A DNA stretch of 64,000 nucleotides from Balanoglossus misakiensis (taxonomy: Eukaryota; Hemichordata), in the NCBI GenBank assembly GCA_040954595.2, contig CM082598.2:6510001-6574000 (forward strand), in the 5' to 3' direction. The translations under genes and the position numbers were made by a program. Position 1 is the stretch's first letter; each line of letters begins with the position of its first letter. Positions 12,877 to 26,200 of the stretch are shown in pieces. The notes beneath the pieces are model-generated. The model made no database searches. It worked only from the letters and a program-made list of their open reading frames with translations, and had not been told where the DNA came from.

Positions 12877-15800
12877 CATACATACATACATACATACATA
12901 CATACATACAGACACACACACACACAACACATACATGTATATTACCTTTGCAAACAGGCAGTGGATTTGACCATTCACCTTCAATGCACATGCTTGATTG
13001 ATTTCCGACCAAAGTGTAAAATATCTTGGCTGTTTCGTTCCACTCACACGTGAATGTCAGATAGCCAGTTCTTACAACAGTCACATGACCATTCTCTATC
13101 GTTCCCGGATCTGAGCAGTCTGTGGAGCAAAAAACATCAGTTTTCACTTCAACGTTTGAAAACCATGCATGGACAATTCGATTGGCTCCTTGACTTGTGA
13201 ATCAGATTTGTGATAGTTCATATAAATTCCATGCCAAGATAAGGCTATGAAGTTGAACACAGATAAGGAGGCGAACTGGACACCATGGTAGATTCATAGA
13301 ACATAAATTCTGAAAAAAAGATAGTCTACAGTTACAGATGATCTACTTACTGAAATGCACAAGCGATTTCCTACATGGCTTTTCTTCTCGATCAACGCCT
13401 GCGCAGTCTGCACCTCCGTCTGCAGGTGGTGGAGTGTCACATTTTCTGGTGCGCGTGCGCACATTCCACCCACAATCGGCTGGACAGGATCCCCACGGAG
13501 ACCACTTGCCCCATGCACCATCGCCTTTAAGAAGTGAAACACGAGCGATTACTTTTTATATCTTGATAAATCATTAAAAATACACGATAATCATACAAAC
13601 TGCTGTCTTGCTTGTCTTTCAACACTCCCTTAGCTGTGACAAGGCCATCTCATCACTACATGTATAGGCCTACATTCTATCTGCTCACATTTCAACACTC
13701 GGGCACATTTGTTACTCACCAGAATTGCACCCCACCGCATCTGGACGACGAGCACAGATATCTGTACCAGCCAGAGCTTCCTGCTTGATAGCCTCGATAA
13801 TCTTGTTCGCTGCGGCCCCGCTTACTGTCGGTTGGCAAGAGGGAAAATGTGTCAATATAGCATCTCAAAAAGGACAATCGCAATTAACAATATTTGGTAA
13901 CTTAAGCGTTTTCCACATCACTTAGACCCAAGCTAAAGACCTAAAGAATCACCTCCAATTTACATATACCCAAATATGAATGAATGTGTGTGGGTAAGTC
14001 CTACGCACTTATCTGGCCCTCACTACCATAAACGACGTTGAATTTATTGTGATCAGTATTTACCTTCACAAATATGCACAAAACAAAAACGGTACTATCA
14101 CTTTAACATGCTGTATACAATGTACCAAGGTTCTGCCCAGCCTTGCATCACTGAGAGCTGGTCGGATAATTAATATTCATGAGCTAATTAATATTCATCA
14201 GAAATACTATAGGGGCCGGACATAAAATTAAAAAACTCACCGAGGGCGCTGCGAGTATCACAAGGCACAGTTTCATTGTCATGTCCCGTACACCCAATAT
14301 CAACATTGGGAGTTCCGCCGAAGAGGCACTCGCGAGTTCTATTGCGGCGACCGACCAAGCCGCCTCCTGGCACTGGTTCACATGGAGCCAGACTCCACAT
14401 TGACCAAACTAGAACAAACAATAACAAAATTGACGACTCTAGTAGTATGCTCGATCAGTTTCACATTGAACACAAAATTATCACTGGGAAAACTTGCAAA
14501 AAGACAGCTATGTTTGCAATGAAGTGTGTTGTACGAGGACGGTAGGGCAATTCTGACTCACCCGGACAAATATGCATGTGACACTTCTGGTAGTCTGTAC
14601 GACGACTCGCACAGGAGTTTCCGCCATCTCCGGTGACCGGGCTGTTGCACTCTCGTGTACGGGTTTGATATCCGGCGTTACACGACGCCGTACAGTCGGA
14701 CCAGGAGCTCCAATCGCCCCAGCCGCCGTCAGTCACTGGAGCACAATGAAAGAAAGAAAAAAAACATAAGCGAGAAACTTCTCATTTCGCACATGACTTA
14801 ACATTCTTTATTCGCCGCTGCTCCATCTGAAGCCTTGAGTTGTTCAACATCTCTCGGAATATAAATCAACTTCTCATGGAAACTCCATTGAAAAGTTTTA
14901 ATTGCATAATTGTTTATATTGTAGTTTTAAAAGGGGCGATTAAAATGTTGGGTAAAAGTAGTGGACAGTTCATGAATGACGTTCCCCGAGCCCGAGCGAC
15001 ACTCAGCAATACACATTGCATATAATTAATCACGTTTAATTTATTAAGAGAATAATATTTTTGCTCCTCAATTTTCTAACTAGCAACACAGTTAATTTGC
15101 TGACATTTAAAATCAATAAGATCTTGAATTTCACAATGAATACATCTAATCGATTTTTCTTTTATCAGTAAATAGAATGTACGTTTCTCGAGTATCGGTC
15201 CACCGACCCCACTGATATGTTGACTGTATACAGTAGCGAACTCATTAACAAAGTTATACTTTCAGCGCCTTTGGAAATAACTTTGTTATTGATTCTGGCG
15301 CTTTATAAATGTTTGTTTTGATTGATTTGATTTGAAAGTAGTATTTGCATTTCTCATTGTTCATAATTTGCATAGTAATTAAATGCTATGTTAATGAGTT
15401 CTTGTGTTTCCCAAACTTTTGAACACGGAGCAATTTCGATTCCTTGTTAATACTCAGCTGAGAAGAATGTCTTTCTCTATGAGAAAGTAATTAACATTCA
15501 CATTTCCAATATTTGTCGATCATTTCGCATGACGCGCCGTGTCTTGATCCGATCCAGCAAAATTGGACAATATGTAACAATATGTATAAATGTATTGATG
15601 TTTTGAACTTGGGTCGCACACCCCCCGTACGAAAACTATGGGAGTACCCTTCCCCCTACCCGGGGGTTCCACACAGGCAGAGTCACAGCTCTGAACCGCC
15701 GTCCACAAGACTGACCATATACCCGGTAAACGTACCTGGTATGTTGCAAGTTGGTCCAATAAAGCGACTCCCCTCCCTGCAGATACAGGAAAAAGTACCG

Positions 15801-17531
15801 CTGGTAGGGTTTTCTAGGCACCGTCCTCCGTTCAAACAAGGTTGACTGGCGCACGGTCTTGCTCTTGCCTGAAATACATTATTCCGTCTGACTAAGTATA
15901 CTCACCCACATATACTACACATCAGATTGGCGTAATTTCCATGCAATAGCCACAGAATGATAATATTCAACGTATAGTAATTATGACGTCAAACGCATTC
16001 CTTTTAAAATCCCAATGTTTTACTCGGATATTTTGACACATTTTTTTGGAACTGAAAACCGTGGAAATTCATACAGCCCAGGAGGTCATATGGAATAACA
16101 AATATGTTACTGTCGATGGGAACACCATGATATTCTAAAAAAATGGTTCCAACAGGGTATTAAGTACATAAGTGATTTCTTTAATGTCACTGGTGCTCCA
16201 CTGCCCTGGCAGGTGTTTAAGGAAAAGTTTAACGTCAATGTAGATTTTATAACATATAGTGGCGCTATCTCCTCAATACCAAAGAAAACGGAAAGAATCA
16301 TTGAGAAATGGAAGTTCCAGCAACTGATGAAAATACACAAGAATATCTTGAAAAATATCAAATTCGAACAGGCACCACAAAGGAATTCTACGAGATGTTT
16401 AAGCAAAACAAGTTTCTCCCACCCACTTCAGAAAAAAAGTACTCTAAAATGAATTATGCGCAAAACGTTAACTGGACAAAAATATGGAAACTGCCATTTG
16501 AAACCACAAAAGAAATGAAATTGAGAGTTTTTCAATTTAAAATCAATCACCGCATACTAGCTACAAACCTTTTCTTAATGAATAATAAAATAAAAGACAG
16601 CGATAGCTGTCAACACTGCAATTTGCAGTTTATAAAGCATGTATTCTGGGAATGTAGCGAAGCCAGAAAATTTTGGACCACCTTTCAAAAATTCTACCAG
16701 TTTAAAACAAATCAAATAATCACACTATCTTGTCGAGATGTCCTTTTTGGTGTCCTTCCTCAAAACAGAAACTCACTATTAAACCATTTATTAATTATAG
16801 CCAAGTACCATTTATATGCAATCCGTTTTTAAATGAGAAACCGTCTCTTGCTGTCTTCATTGAAAAAGTTAAAAGTATTGTAACCTCAGAAAAAAATATT
16901 GCAAAGAAAAATGGAAATATCAATCTTTTTCACACGATAAATGGAAAGTAATCCTGCCACTGTGATGTCTTCAGATTCTCGATTATGACAATTGTTATTC
17001 TTGTTTTTGATTTGTTTTTGCTCTTTGTCCTCCCCTTCCTTTTGTTTTTGTTTTTTTGTGTTTTTGACTTCCCTTGCTCTGTATTCCTTATTTTTTCTCT
17101 GACTTAAAAAAACATGAATCAAGCTCGATATTAGAAATTTTATGTGGTTAGTGTTTTCTTACCTCGATAAATGTGTACTGATCATTTCGACCGTAAACCC
17201 AACCTGGACGGTGCTGCAGGTAGTCATAGTTCGGCGCCTCGGTCGGACAGATCTCACAGATTCTCTGAAAGGCTTGATAGTTGAACGACTTGCACTTCTC
17301 GCCCCGCCGGTAGCACATGTTGGCGCACAGAAGCACGTGGAAGCTGTCCCTGAGCATCGTCGGATTCGGGCACGAGAACGACATGTGCGGATGCGGGGTA
17401 GGGATTTCGCTCTGGACAAGGCACACCTGCGCCTCCGGGTCAAACTGGTCCCCGCTGTCGGGCGACGCTGCGACAGAACCCAGCGCAAAGGTGGAAACTT
17501 GGGCCAGCAGAACCAACGCTTGCAAACTCAT
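11019..17531 (-). CDS. Secreted PAN-EGF-TSP1(3)-CCP-C-type lectin mosaic protein, copy A
   Basis: Exons in transcription order: 17163-17531 (signal peptide MSLQALVLLAQVSTFALGS, then a PAN/apple module with GEKCKSFNYQ and RICEIC), 15736-15868 (EGF-like: PCLNGGRC, SCIC), 14562-14735 (TSP1: WGDWSSWSDC), 14241-14408 (TSP1), 13720-13824 (35-residue module not recognised), 13351-13524 (TSP1: WGKWSPWGSC), 12946-13119 (CCP/sushi: NCSDPG, FTCEW, GEWSNPLPVC), 11707-11933 and 11019-11183 (C-type lectin: YWIGL, WLDGD, VGCV, YWICEE, then TAG). All junctions are GT/AG and phases match, giving 562 codons. The start is the ATG at 17531 directly before the signal peptide. The second CCP exon is mostly deleted but can be skipped without a frameshift. 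The third TSP1 has Phe instead of its sixth Cys. The lectin lacks EPN/QPD and WND. Likely a secreted recognition protein; the ligand is unknown. Confidence 0.78.
12708..12779 (-). pseudogene. Remnant of second CCP exon, copy A
   Basis: Only the 3' part of the exon remains (TITCNKGQWEPTPKC) with its donor C|GTAGGT. Compared with copy B, the acceptor and the first 105 nt of the exon are missing; the break joins GTGAAAGC to ACGTGCAC with a GC overlap. The deletion, 192 bp in copy B coordinates (22806-22997), stops just short of the CATA microsatellite. The exon cannot be spliced in as it stands. Confidence 0.8.
12805..12931. repeat. (CATA)n microsatellite with (CA)n tail
   Basis: Located in the intron between the two CCP exons of copy A; MYVC-type frames on the minus strand are repeat products that happen to read through from the CCP exon. 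The equivalent in copy B is about 70 bp longer. Confidence 0.95.
15241..15345 (+). mobile_element. 3' tail of a SINE or LINE
   Basis: About 100 bp present in copy A and absent at the matching place in copy B. It ends GCGCTTTATAAATG..TTTGATTGATTTGATTT, a tail style common to animal LINEs and SINEs. It lies in the intron between the EGF and first TSP1 exons. Confidence 0.5.
15980..17110 (+). mobile_element. 5'-truncated L1-like LINE, end of ORF2
   Basis: Plus-strand frames encode the C-terminal part of an L1/Tx1-type ORF2: WNNKYVTVDG, a region ending in GAISSIPK, then a terminal segment with LRVFQFKINHRI, CQHCN and HVFWEC (the cysteine-rich end downstream of reverse transcriptase). One frameshift or stop (about 16137) separates the first and second parts. 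The catalytic RT region is missing, so it is dead. It sits in intron 1 of copy A, antisense to the gene, and is absent from copy B, so it arrived after the duplication or was lost there. Confidence 0.7.
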
Positions 17532-20084
17532 GGTTAAGCGCTGGCGGGCGTTGGCTAATGTGTTAAAACTTGTCAAAGCCCTAGAGTTTTACTCCTGCGT
17601 GTTTCGGGGTAATTACCTACTCGATAACCATAAGCTCAATGAGCATAGGCGTATTTACTCATCAACCTATGAAATTAAAAGTAATTTAGATGTTTAGTTA
17701 GGCCTACCCAGTGTGGCCGGAACAGCCCACGATATTTGCATCAATGCTGTCCTCATGCGAAACGCAAAGGGAAGTGTTCCACTGCGTTGAACTCAGGTTA
17801 ATAAAACGAAAAAAAACGTGTCAGGATTCACGTCTTCCTGGAGTCAAAGTGAATAAAGACTTATAATATGCGCGACTCTGTAACATTCACAGACAACTGT
17901 CACTACTTATTACGTCTAAACAAGTCATATGTGCATTCATACTCGGGGGGGGGGGTATTCGGGTCAGATAATCATTACCCCATGAAATGTTTTCAAATAC
18001 ACTGATGCTTTTAAATTATTTTGCAGTTTACGGTACAGACAGGTAACATGTTTCTGTTGCCGCGGTAACCATTGGAATTAATTCCACTATTAATGGCCTT
18101 ACAATTACCAAGGGCGTGTCGCGCAATAAATTTGCTCGTGTTTTATTATACGACACAATTTAATTTTCGTTATGTTTACCAAGCAGCTTCATCCGGTGCC
18201 GGTAAAAAGCAATTAATCATTAATTTGTTTTATATTTTGTCCGCAAATTAGAACAAAATTTCACTAAGACAATAATAGGTATCACGGAGAACAATATACG
18301 ATGTAATGTAAACATGGCTCTCATTGGTCAATAAATACGAGCATTGTGATTGGACGAAAGCTCTTTCCAACATTACAACCCTGAAGCCTGTGTTTGTTTG
18401 CCCGCCTGCCTGCCTGCCTGTCTCCCTCTCTGACTTTCCAGCAATTTCAGAGTATCTATCTGCCTTATATCCCGCCCACCTTTGGCCTTGCCCTCTTCGC
18501 TTCAGTGCAGAATTCACCTGAACCGAAAACCAACTCTACTTATTTAAGGATGTACGCGTAGAACATAAACCGGAAACTGCGCGCACCCGTCTTTTCCCCG
18601 TAGCATTATATTGAAAATCGCCAGAAAACAAACTTCTACTATTGTCATTTTCACGAAATTTCACATAAAGCTCAGTCCAGCAAATATAAATTCATTGGTC
18701 AAATAAAATACAGGGGTCACCGCGCTCTATTTTGAGATAAATTGCGTTAAAAATGGTGGTGTGTGTCGCTACACTATTTGAAACCGTTCCCGCGTGGCCC
18801 GTGAAAATATCATCGGCACCATAAAACATGTCAGTATAGCGCCGCCGTGGCTATGTAAATGTATTGTAGAAACCAGAAATAATTTATAAGACACGTTCTT
18901 GGGAATCGACGATGATTTTGATCGTGTACTGATTTATGCCTTTTCATTAAAACACTGAATTGATACCTGTCGACAACTCAACGAGCGATGTCTTTGATCA
19001 ATCAATGGTCAACGGGGTAGAAAAGTTTGAGGGTAGTAACGATTGAAACCGTTACAAACATCGTCTTAACAGGAAGGAACAATGTCTTTCTTTTGTTGTC
19101 TCATACAAAATGGCTACAAAATGGCTACAAACATGTATCGCATGCAAAAATGCCATATTATTTGATTTCCTTTGAATTTATAGATCACGACTTTCCTCTG
19201 ATGTATTTTGCATAAAGTGCCCATCATCTTCCTCGCTTACATTGCCGAATCACCAGCTTGGACAACAACGTCATGGTAAACAAATCTTTCGTTTTTGTTG
19301 GGTTTCATGGCGGGAGTGGTGGCGGAAACGCAACAATGTTTGTGGCCTTTTTGGTCAGATAATAATATCACATACCTTGTACATTGTAATTGCTAATCCA
19401 TGGCACTCCATTTGTTGTACAAAGATATGCCTTCCAATACGGCATTCACCAGGTGTTGTTGGTTCGAGCAACCTAATTACCAGGTGCGAAATTACCAGGT
19501 GCAAGAAACAAAGAGAACAATGAACATTAAATAAGGGTAATCTTGAGCGACCGCAAATTTATGGTACCAAGTGTCTCGAACGAGTACGCGTGTCTTGCCA
19601 GCATGCTACACCCAACAAGACGGACCCAAAGTGGCAAATACAAGGGTAATGGATTACCTGGTTTGCCATGGTAACCACCTCTGAAGACTGGGCACGAAAG
19701 AGGGAAAATCTTACTGCTCACAAGTCAATAACAACTTGAAATTTTGAATCCTAGCTGGAGACGATTCTCGAGGACCCCCTGCTCACCGTCTGCTGGCATC
19801 TCGCTATGTCATGTGATAGAGCGCCCTCACGTTACAGTATGGGATAACCAAAGGTGGATTTCGAAGCTCTGACCCCCCCCCCCCCCAAGACCTCTCTCAC
19901 TCTTTCTTTCTGACTCGCTCTTTCTCTCTCTCTCTCCCTCTCTCTCATACTCTCTCTCCATCAAAAATTCCGTCGTGAATATTAATAGGGCGCCACCAAG
20001 GTTAAATGTATTATTACTATTGTTTCCCTTCGATGACTTTGCGTCCACGTGACAAGCAATCATGCCATGTCCCCGAATGAGCAG
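17532..20084. other. Upstream region of copy A and spacer between units A and B
   Basis: 17532-19160 is shared with the region upstream of copy B and contains no recognised exon; it should hold the promoter of copy A, but no clear TATA box was identified. A G-tract lies near 17946-17955. 19161-20084 is not shared with B; it contains a C-tract near 19871-19884 and a (TCTC)n stretch near 19920-19957, with no gene seen. Confidence 0.5.
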
Positions 20085-20294
20085 ACGCGGATAATTTCTA
20101 TTTGCCGACCATTACCACGACACACTCTGAGGCAACACTAGTACTCTGTTAGATTGCACAATACAATATTAGAATATTTTGACTCAAACCACCGTGAGCC
20201 ATACTTTTTAATTGGAGGGATATATGGAGCAGTCGAGACCGGTTTGAGGCCTGTATGTATATGTATATTGAAAAAATGAAAACGATTGTAGACA

Positions 20295-20660
20295 ATTCGA
20301 CACAAAACAGACGTTCTATTTCTAGTAAATGAAAGTACACGTAAATTTGACTTGAATACATAACATCTTAAAGTTCCAATAGCTTACATTTTTTTTCTGA
20401 TCATCATTTAACTTTCGACATTAGAATTGTCCATTTGAGTTAGTTAACTGGTAGGCACACATATCAGCAACCTCCGATTGACACAAAACAGACGTTCTAT
20501 TTCTAGTAAATGAAAGTACATGTAAATTTGACTTGAATACATAACATCTTAAAGTCCCAATAGCTTCCAATTATTTTTTCATCATTTAACTTTCGACATT
20601 AGAATTGTCCATTTGAGTTAGTTAACTGGTAGGCACACATATCAGCAACCTCTGATTGTG
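20295..20660. repeat. Local tandem duplication of about 180 bp
   Basis: The words GACACAAAACAGACGTTC, TTTCTAGTAAATGAAAGT and CAACCTCYGATTG occur twice in succession here, but only once in unit A (10595-10770). The duplication therefore arose in unit B. Confidence 0.75.
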
Positions 20661-20917
20661 GCTGTTAATTTAAATATGAAATTCAAAAATATATGGGTGT
20701 CGCACCCGTTTATTCAACTAGCAATTACAAGAGTACACAACTATTGTGGTGTGTGCACACGGGTAAAATATTCTCCACAAACTTTGGATTGAACGAAATG
20801 TTTGAACACTCGAAATAACGCATGTGTGCATAAGATGGTAAGATATGACGTGGGTGATATCAATCGTTTGGACGAACAAGACCGAGAGATTGCGTCTGTT
20901 GCTGCGGGGATGTGACG

Positions 20918-23184
20918 CTATTCTTCACAAATCCAGTAGTTCTCCGAAGATTTAGAAGATTCACAATCTTCAACTTTCATTCTCCTTTTTTTCTTGCCGA
21001 TTTTTATCAGCTTTACGCAGCCAACCCCGTCTTCCGGCGGGTCTCCGTCAGCCCATTTCTTGTAGCCACCTGTATCACCGTCAAGCCATGCATATTGACG
21101 CTGTTTTCACACAGACAAAAATAAAACAAGGCGAAGTTTCAGTGAATCTCCAAAAAATATTTTCTATATTTTTGTATGTGTGAAATGTGCGCTGGTAGTG
21201 GCATATATTCATTTATCGACAATATTAGTGGCTGTTTAAGTGTATTTAATGAATATTTAATCCGCTTTAAGTCACAGAAAAGAAATTGTAGTGGCATACA
21301 TTCATTTATCAACAGTATTTATAAGTGGTTCCATATATTGTGTGTTATATACAGAATATCTAATCCGCTCCAAGACATAGAAAAACTGTATTCGGCTCTC
21401 GTAACAAATATTCCGAAAGAAATCATTGGAAATAAACAGTATAAAAAGGTTTCTGAGACAGGAAAGGGTGCATGGGGAAGTTGTCATCACAATTTATAGA
21501 CTGCCTATAGCCAGAAAAGAGAATGCTATATACAGCGGATTGGGAGATCATCAACATGTACCATGTACACCTATACAGATTTGTAAATTAAATTTGTTTC
21601 AAATTACTTCACCGAAATTCGCATGCACACTTGTGAAGCGACGGTAAAAGTCTTTATTCTCATCACAAACAGACAGACGGACAGAGAAAAGGACAGACAA
21701 ACAAACAAACAACACTGCGATCATACCTTTCCATCAATTGTAGCTGTCCTCAACCCTATCCAGTACGGGTACTGGGCATCTATGTTAGTCAATTCTGTCA
21801 AAATATCGTCGAATTTGGTCTTGTTATCGAACTTGACCAGAGTACCGCCAATGTCCTCGCAATTATCTTTCGCGTCATGCCATTTATATTTCGATTCGCC
21901 CGCACAGACTGTGTACGATCCCAGTTGAACGATTTTACGGCAGAGATTCTTTGCTGAAAAATAATCACACACTTCGGTTCATTTTCTGCATAAAAACATA
22001 CATTCGGCATTGTTCAGGACGACCCTGCCGACCAATACATGATATTTCAAAGTCAATTGAAAATATGATTGTTTACCATGAGGTACATTGAAACACAAAG
22101 TAACATGACAGACATGTACATTGTAGAAGATACACTACAGTGTTATACAAAGTATCAACATCATTGTTTGCAGTGATGTTCATTGTAGCAGTTACACTTT
22201 TCGGCTTCTATGACTTGCTAGCAACTGTATCGTTTGGGACCAATACCAAGAGACGGAGGCAAATTTGGAGTCAAAGGAATATTTTTGAAGTCAAACCAGG
22301 TGTTCATCTTTAATTCTTGAAGTTGGAAATATCTAGGGATTCTTTGAATGCCCGGGTTATGTAGGAGGACACTTTTTTAGTCAAATGGGCGTCGACACTT
22401 TTGAAGTCAACCCAGATGGAGACACTCGCCCTTTTATAAGTGGCTTGGGAAAGATTTCAAGAGAGAGAGAGCAAACTAGTTCGCGACGGTGAGACTACAC
22501 ATACATGTACAGGGAATAAATCAGCTCTGCTGAAAAATACCACGAAGACGAGCGTTGCGATGTCGCTGTAGGAACATAAACAGCACAAGTCACAGTGACC
22601 CGGTTGACCCGGAAGTGTATCTCGGTCTATCCCACAACTCAATGAGACTTTCCAAGATGGCGGAAATACTATGTCACCCTCTATTCAACTAGGTGCTATG
22701 TGGTAAATAGACAAGACTAGTACCTACGTGAACATGCTGGATTAGGAGTCGGTTCCCACTGTCCTTCATTACAGGTTATAGTGTTATGATCTATTTCGTG
22801 AAAGCCGATAGTGCATTGAACGGTTGCCTCCTCGTCGTGACGCGTGATAGCATCTCCAATTAACTCCGTAACGATATTTAAATCCGCCGATGACGGAAGC
22901 AAACATGATTCTTTGGATAAAAAAAATGATATCCATTAAAATTAAATATTATATGGACTCATTAGCATATAGCTAAACCAGTCTGAAAACACTGCGCACG
23001 TGCACACACAACAGTGTAATAACATACATACATACACACATACACACATACATACATACATACATACATACATACATACATACATACATACATACATACA
23101 TACATACAAATAACATACATACATACATACATACATACATACATACATACATACATACATACATACATACATACATACATACAT

Positions 23185-23221
<37 letters not shown>

Positions 23222-26200
23222 ACACATACACACATACATACATGTATATTACCTTTGCAAACAGGCAGTGGATTTGACCATTCACCTTCAATGCACATGC
23301 TTGATTGTTTTCCGAACAAAGTGTAAAATATCTTGGCTGTTTCGTTCCACTCACACGTGAATGTCAGATAGCCAGTTCTTACAACAGTCACATGACCATT
23401 CTCTATCGTTCCCGGATCTGAGCAGTCTGTGGAGCAAAAAACACCAGTTGTCACTTCAACGTTTGAAAACCATGTATGGACAATTCGATTGGCTCCTTGA
23501 CTTGCGAATCAGATTTGTGATAGTTCATATAAATTCCATGCCAAGACAAGGCTATGAAGTTGAACATAGATAAGTAGGCGAACTGGACACCATGGTCGAT
23601 TCATATAACATAGATTCTGAAAAAAAAGATAGTCTACAGTTACAGATGATCTGCTTACTGCAATGCACAAGCGATTTCCTACATGGCCTTTCTTCTCGAT
23701 CAACGCCTGCGCAGTCTGCACCTCCGTCTGCAGGTGGTGGAGTGTCACACTTTCTGGTGCGCGTGCGCACATTCCACCCACAACTGTCTGGACAGGATCC
23801 CCACGGAGACCACTTGCCCCATGCACCATCGCCTGGAAGAAGTGAAACACGAGCGATGGTTAAATAATACTTTTTATATCTTGATAATTCGTTAAAAATT
23901 CACGTGACGATAATCATACAAACTCCCCTACACTCCCTTAGTTGTGACAAGGCAATCTCATCACTACATGTATAGGCCTACATTCTATCTGCTCACATTT
24001 CAACACTCGGGCACATTTGTTACTCACCAGAATTGCACCCCACCGCATCTCGACGACGAGCACAGATATCTGCACCAGCCTGAGCTTCATGCTTGATAGC
24101 CTCGATAATCTTGTTCGCTGCGGCCCCACTTACTGTCGATTGGCAAGAGGGAAAATGTGATAAAATCGAAGGAACATGGCCGTGCGACCTGTCAATAAAG
24201 CATCTCAAAAAGGATAATCGCAATTAACAATATTTGGTAACTTAAGCGTTTTCCACATCACTTAGACCCAAGCTAAAGACCTAAAGAATCACCTCCAAGT
24301 TACATATACCCAAATATGAATGAATGTGTGTGGTTAAGTCCTACGCACTTTTCTGGCCCTCACTACCATAAACGACGTTGAATTTATTGTGATCAGTATT
24401 TACCTTCACAAATATGCACAAAACAAAAACGGTACTATCACTTTAACATGCTGTATACAATGTACCAAGGTTTGCATTACTGAGAGCTGGTCGGATAATT
24501 AATATTCATGAGCTAATTAATATTCATCAGAAATACTATAGGGGCCGGACATAAAATTAAAAGACTCACCGAGGGCGCTGCGAGTATCACAAGGCACAGT
24601 TTCATTGTCATGTCCCGTACACCCAATATCAACATTGGGAGTTCCGCCGAAGAGGCACTCGCGAGTTCTATTGCGGCGACCGACCAATCCGCCTCCTGGC
24701 ACTGGTTCACATGGAGCCAGACTCCACATTGACCAAACTAGAACAAACAATAACAAGTAGTATGCTTGATCAGTTTCACATTGAACACAAAATTATCACT
24801 GGGAAAACTTGCAAAAAGACAGCTACGTTTCCAACGAAGTGTGTTGTACGAGGACGGTAGGGCAATTCTGACTCACCCGGACAAATATGCATGTGACACT
24901 TCTGGTAGTCTGTACGACGACTCGCACAGGAGTTTCCGCCATCTCCGGGGACCGGGCTGTTGCACTCTCGTGTACGGGTTTGATATCCGGCGTTACACGA
25001 CGCCGTACAGTCGGACCAGGAGCTCCAATCGCCCCAGCCGCCGTCAGTAACTGGAGCACAATGAAAGAAAGAAAAAAACATAAACGAGAAACTTCTCATT
25101 TCGCACATGACTTAACATTCTTTATTCGCCTCTGCTCCATCTGAAGCCTTGAGTTGTTCAACATCTCTCGGAATATCAATCAACTTCTCATTAAATCCTA
25201 AATCGCCAAGGAAACTCCATTGAACAGTTTTAATTGCATAGTTGTTGACATTGTAGTTTCAAAAGGGGCGATTAAAATGTTGGGTAAAACTAGTGGACAG
25301 TTAATGAATGACGTTCCCCGAGCCCGAGTGACACTCAGCAACACACATTGCATACATTTAATCACGTTTAATTTATTAATAGAGAATAAGAAATTTGCTC
25401 CTCAATTTTCTAACTAGCAACACAGTTAATTTGCTGACATTTACAATCAATAAGGTCTTGAATGTCACAATGAATACATTTAATCGATTTTTCTTTTATC
25501 AGTAAATAGAATGTACGTTTCTCGAGTATCGGTCCACCGACCCCACTGATATGTTGACTGTACACAGTAGCGAACTCATTAACTAAGTAGTCTTTGCATT
25601 TCTCATTGTTCATACTTTGCATAGTAATTAAATGCTATGTTAATGAGTTGTTGTGTTTCCCAAACTTTTAAATACGGAGCAATTTCCTTATTAATACTCA
25701 GCTGAGAGGAATGTTTTTCTCTATAAGAGAGTAACTAACAGCCACATTTCCAATATTTGTCGATCATTTCGCATGACGCGCCGTGTCTTGATCCGATCCA
25801 GCAAAATTCGACAAAATGTAAATGTACAGACTGACTGCTACTTTCTATCTACTTTCTGGGGACATTGCAGGGTTGTTCTTTATTAAGTTTACTGGATTTT
25901 TTTTTCTTTTGTGTATCTTTTTATGGAGTTGTTTCTGTTTTTTTAATGTTTTTTACAGTATGGGCATACAGCCTGAATTAAAGAATTAATAAAATAAATA
26001 AAGTATTAATGTTTTGAACTTGGGTCGCCCCCCCCCCCGTACGAGAACCATGGGAGTACCCTCCCCCCGGGGGTTACACACAGGCAGAGTCACAGCAACG
26101 AACCGCCGTCCACAGGACTGACCATATACCCGGTAAACGTACCTGGTATGTTGCAAGTTGGTCCAATAAAGCGACTCCCCTCCCTGCAGATACAGGAAAA

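Larger units (their letters stand above)
10386..19160. repeat. Tandem segmental duplication unit A
   Basis: This 8.8-kb unit aligns along its whole length with 20085-29855 in the same orientation. Both begin with GCAGACRCGGAYAATTTCTA and both end after CATGTATCGCATGCAAAAATG. Unit A has a private L1-like LINE insertion (15.98-17.11 kb) and a private 192-bp deletion in the second CCP exon. Unit B has a private 1.06-kb insertion at 28.4 kb. The two copies are separated by 924 bp of unrelated sequence (19161-20084). Confidence 0.9.

Noticed and set aside
12676-13147. Frames rich in MYVC joined to the CCP exon (also 22942-23454)
   Set aside because: Read-through of the CCP exon into a CATA microsatellite intron; the exon ends at a proper donor (GTAATA).
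16308-16832. 174-codon frame as a host gene
   Set aside because: Its C-terminal cysteine motif and context are those of an L1-like ORF2 end, truncated and frameshifted, and copy B lacks it.
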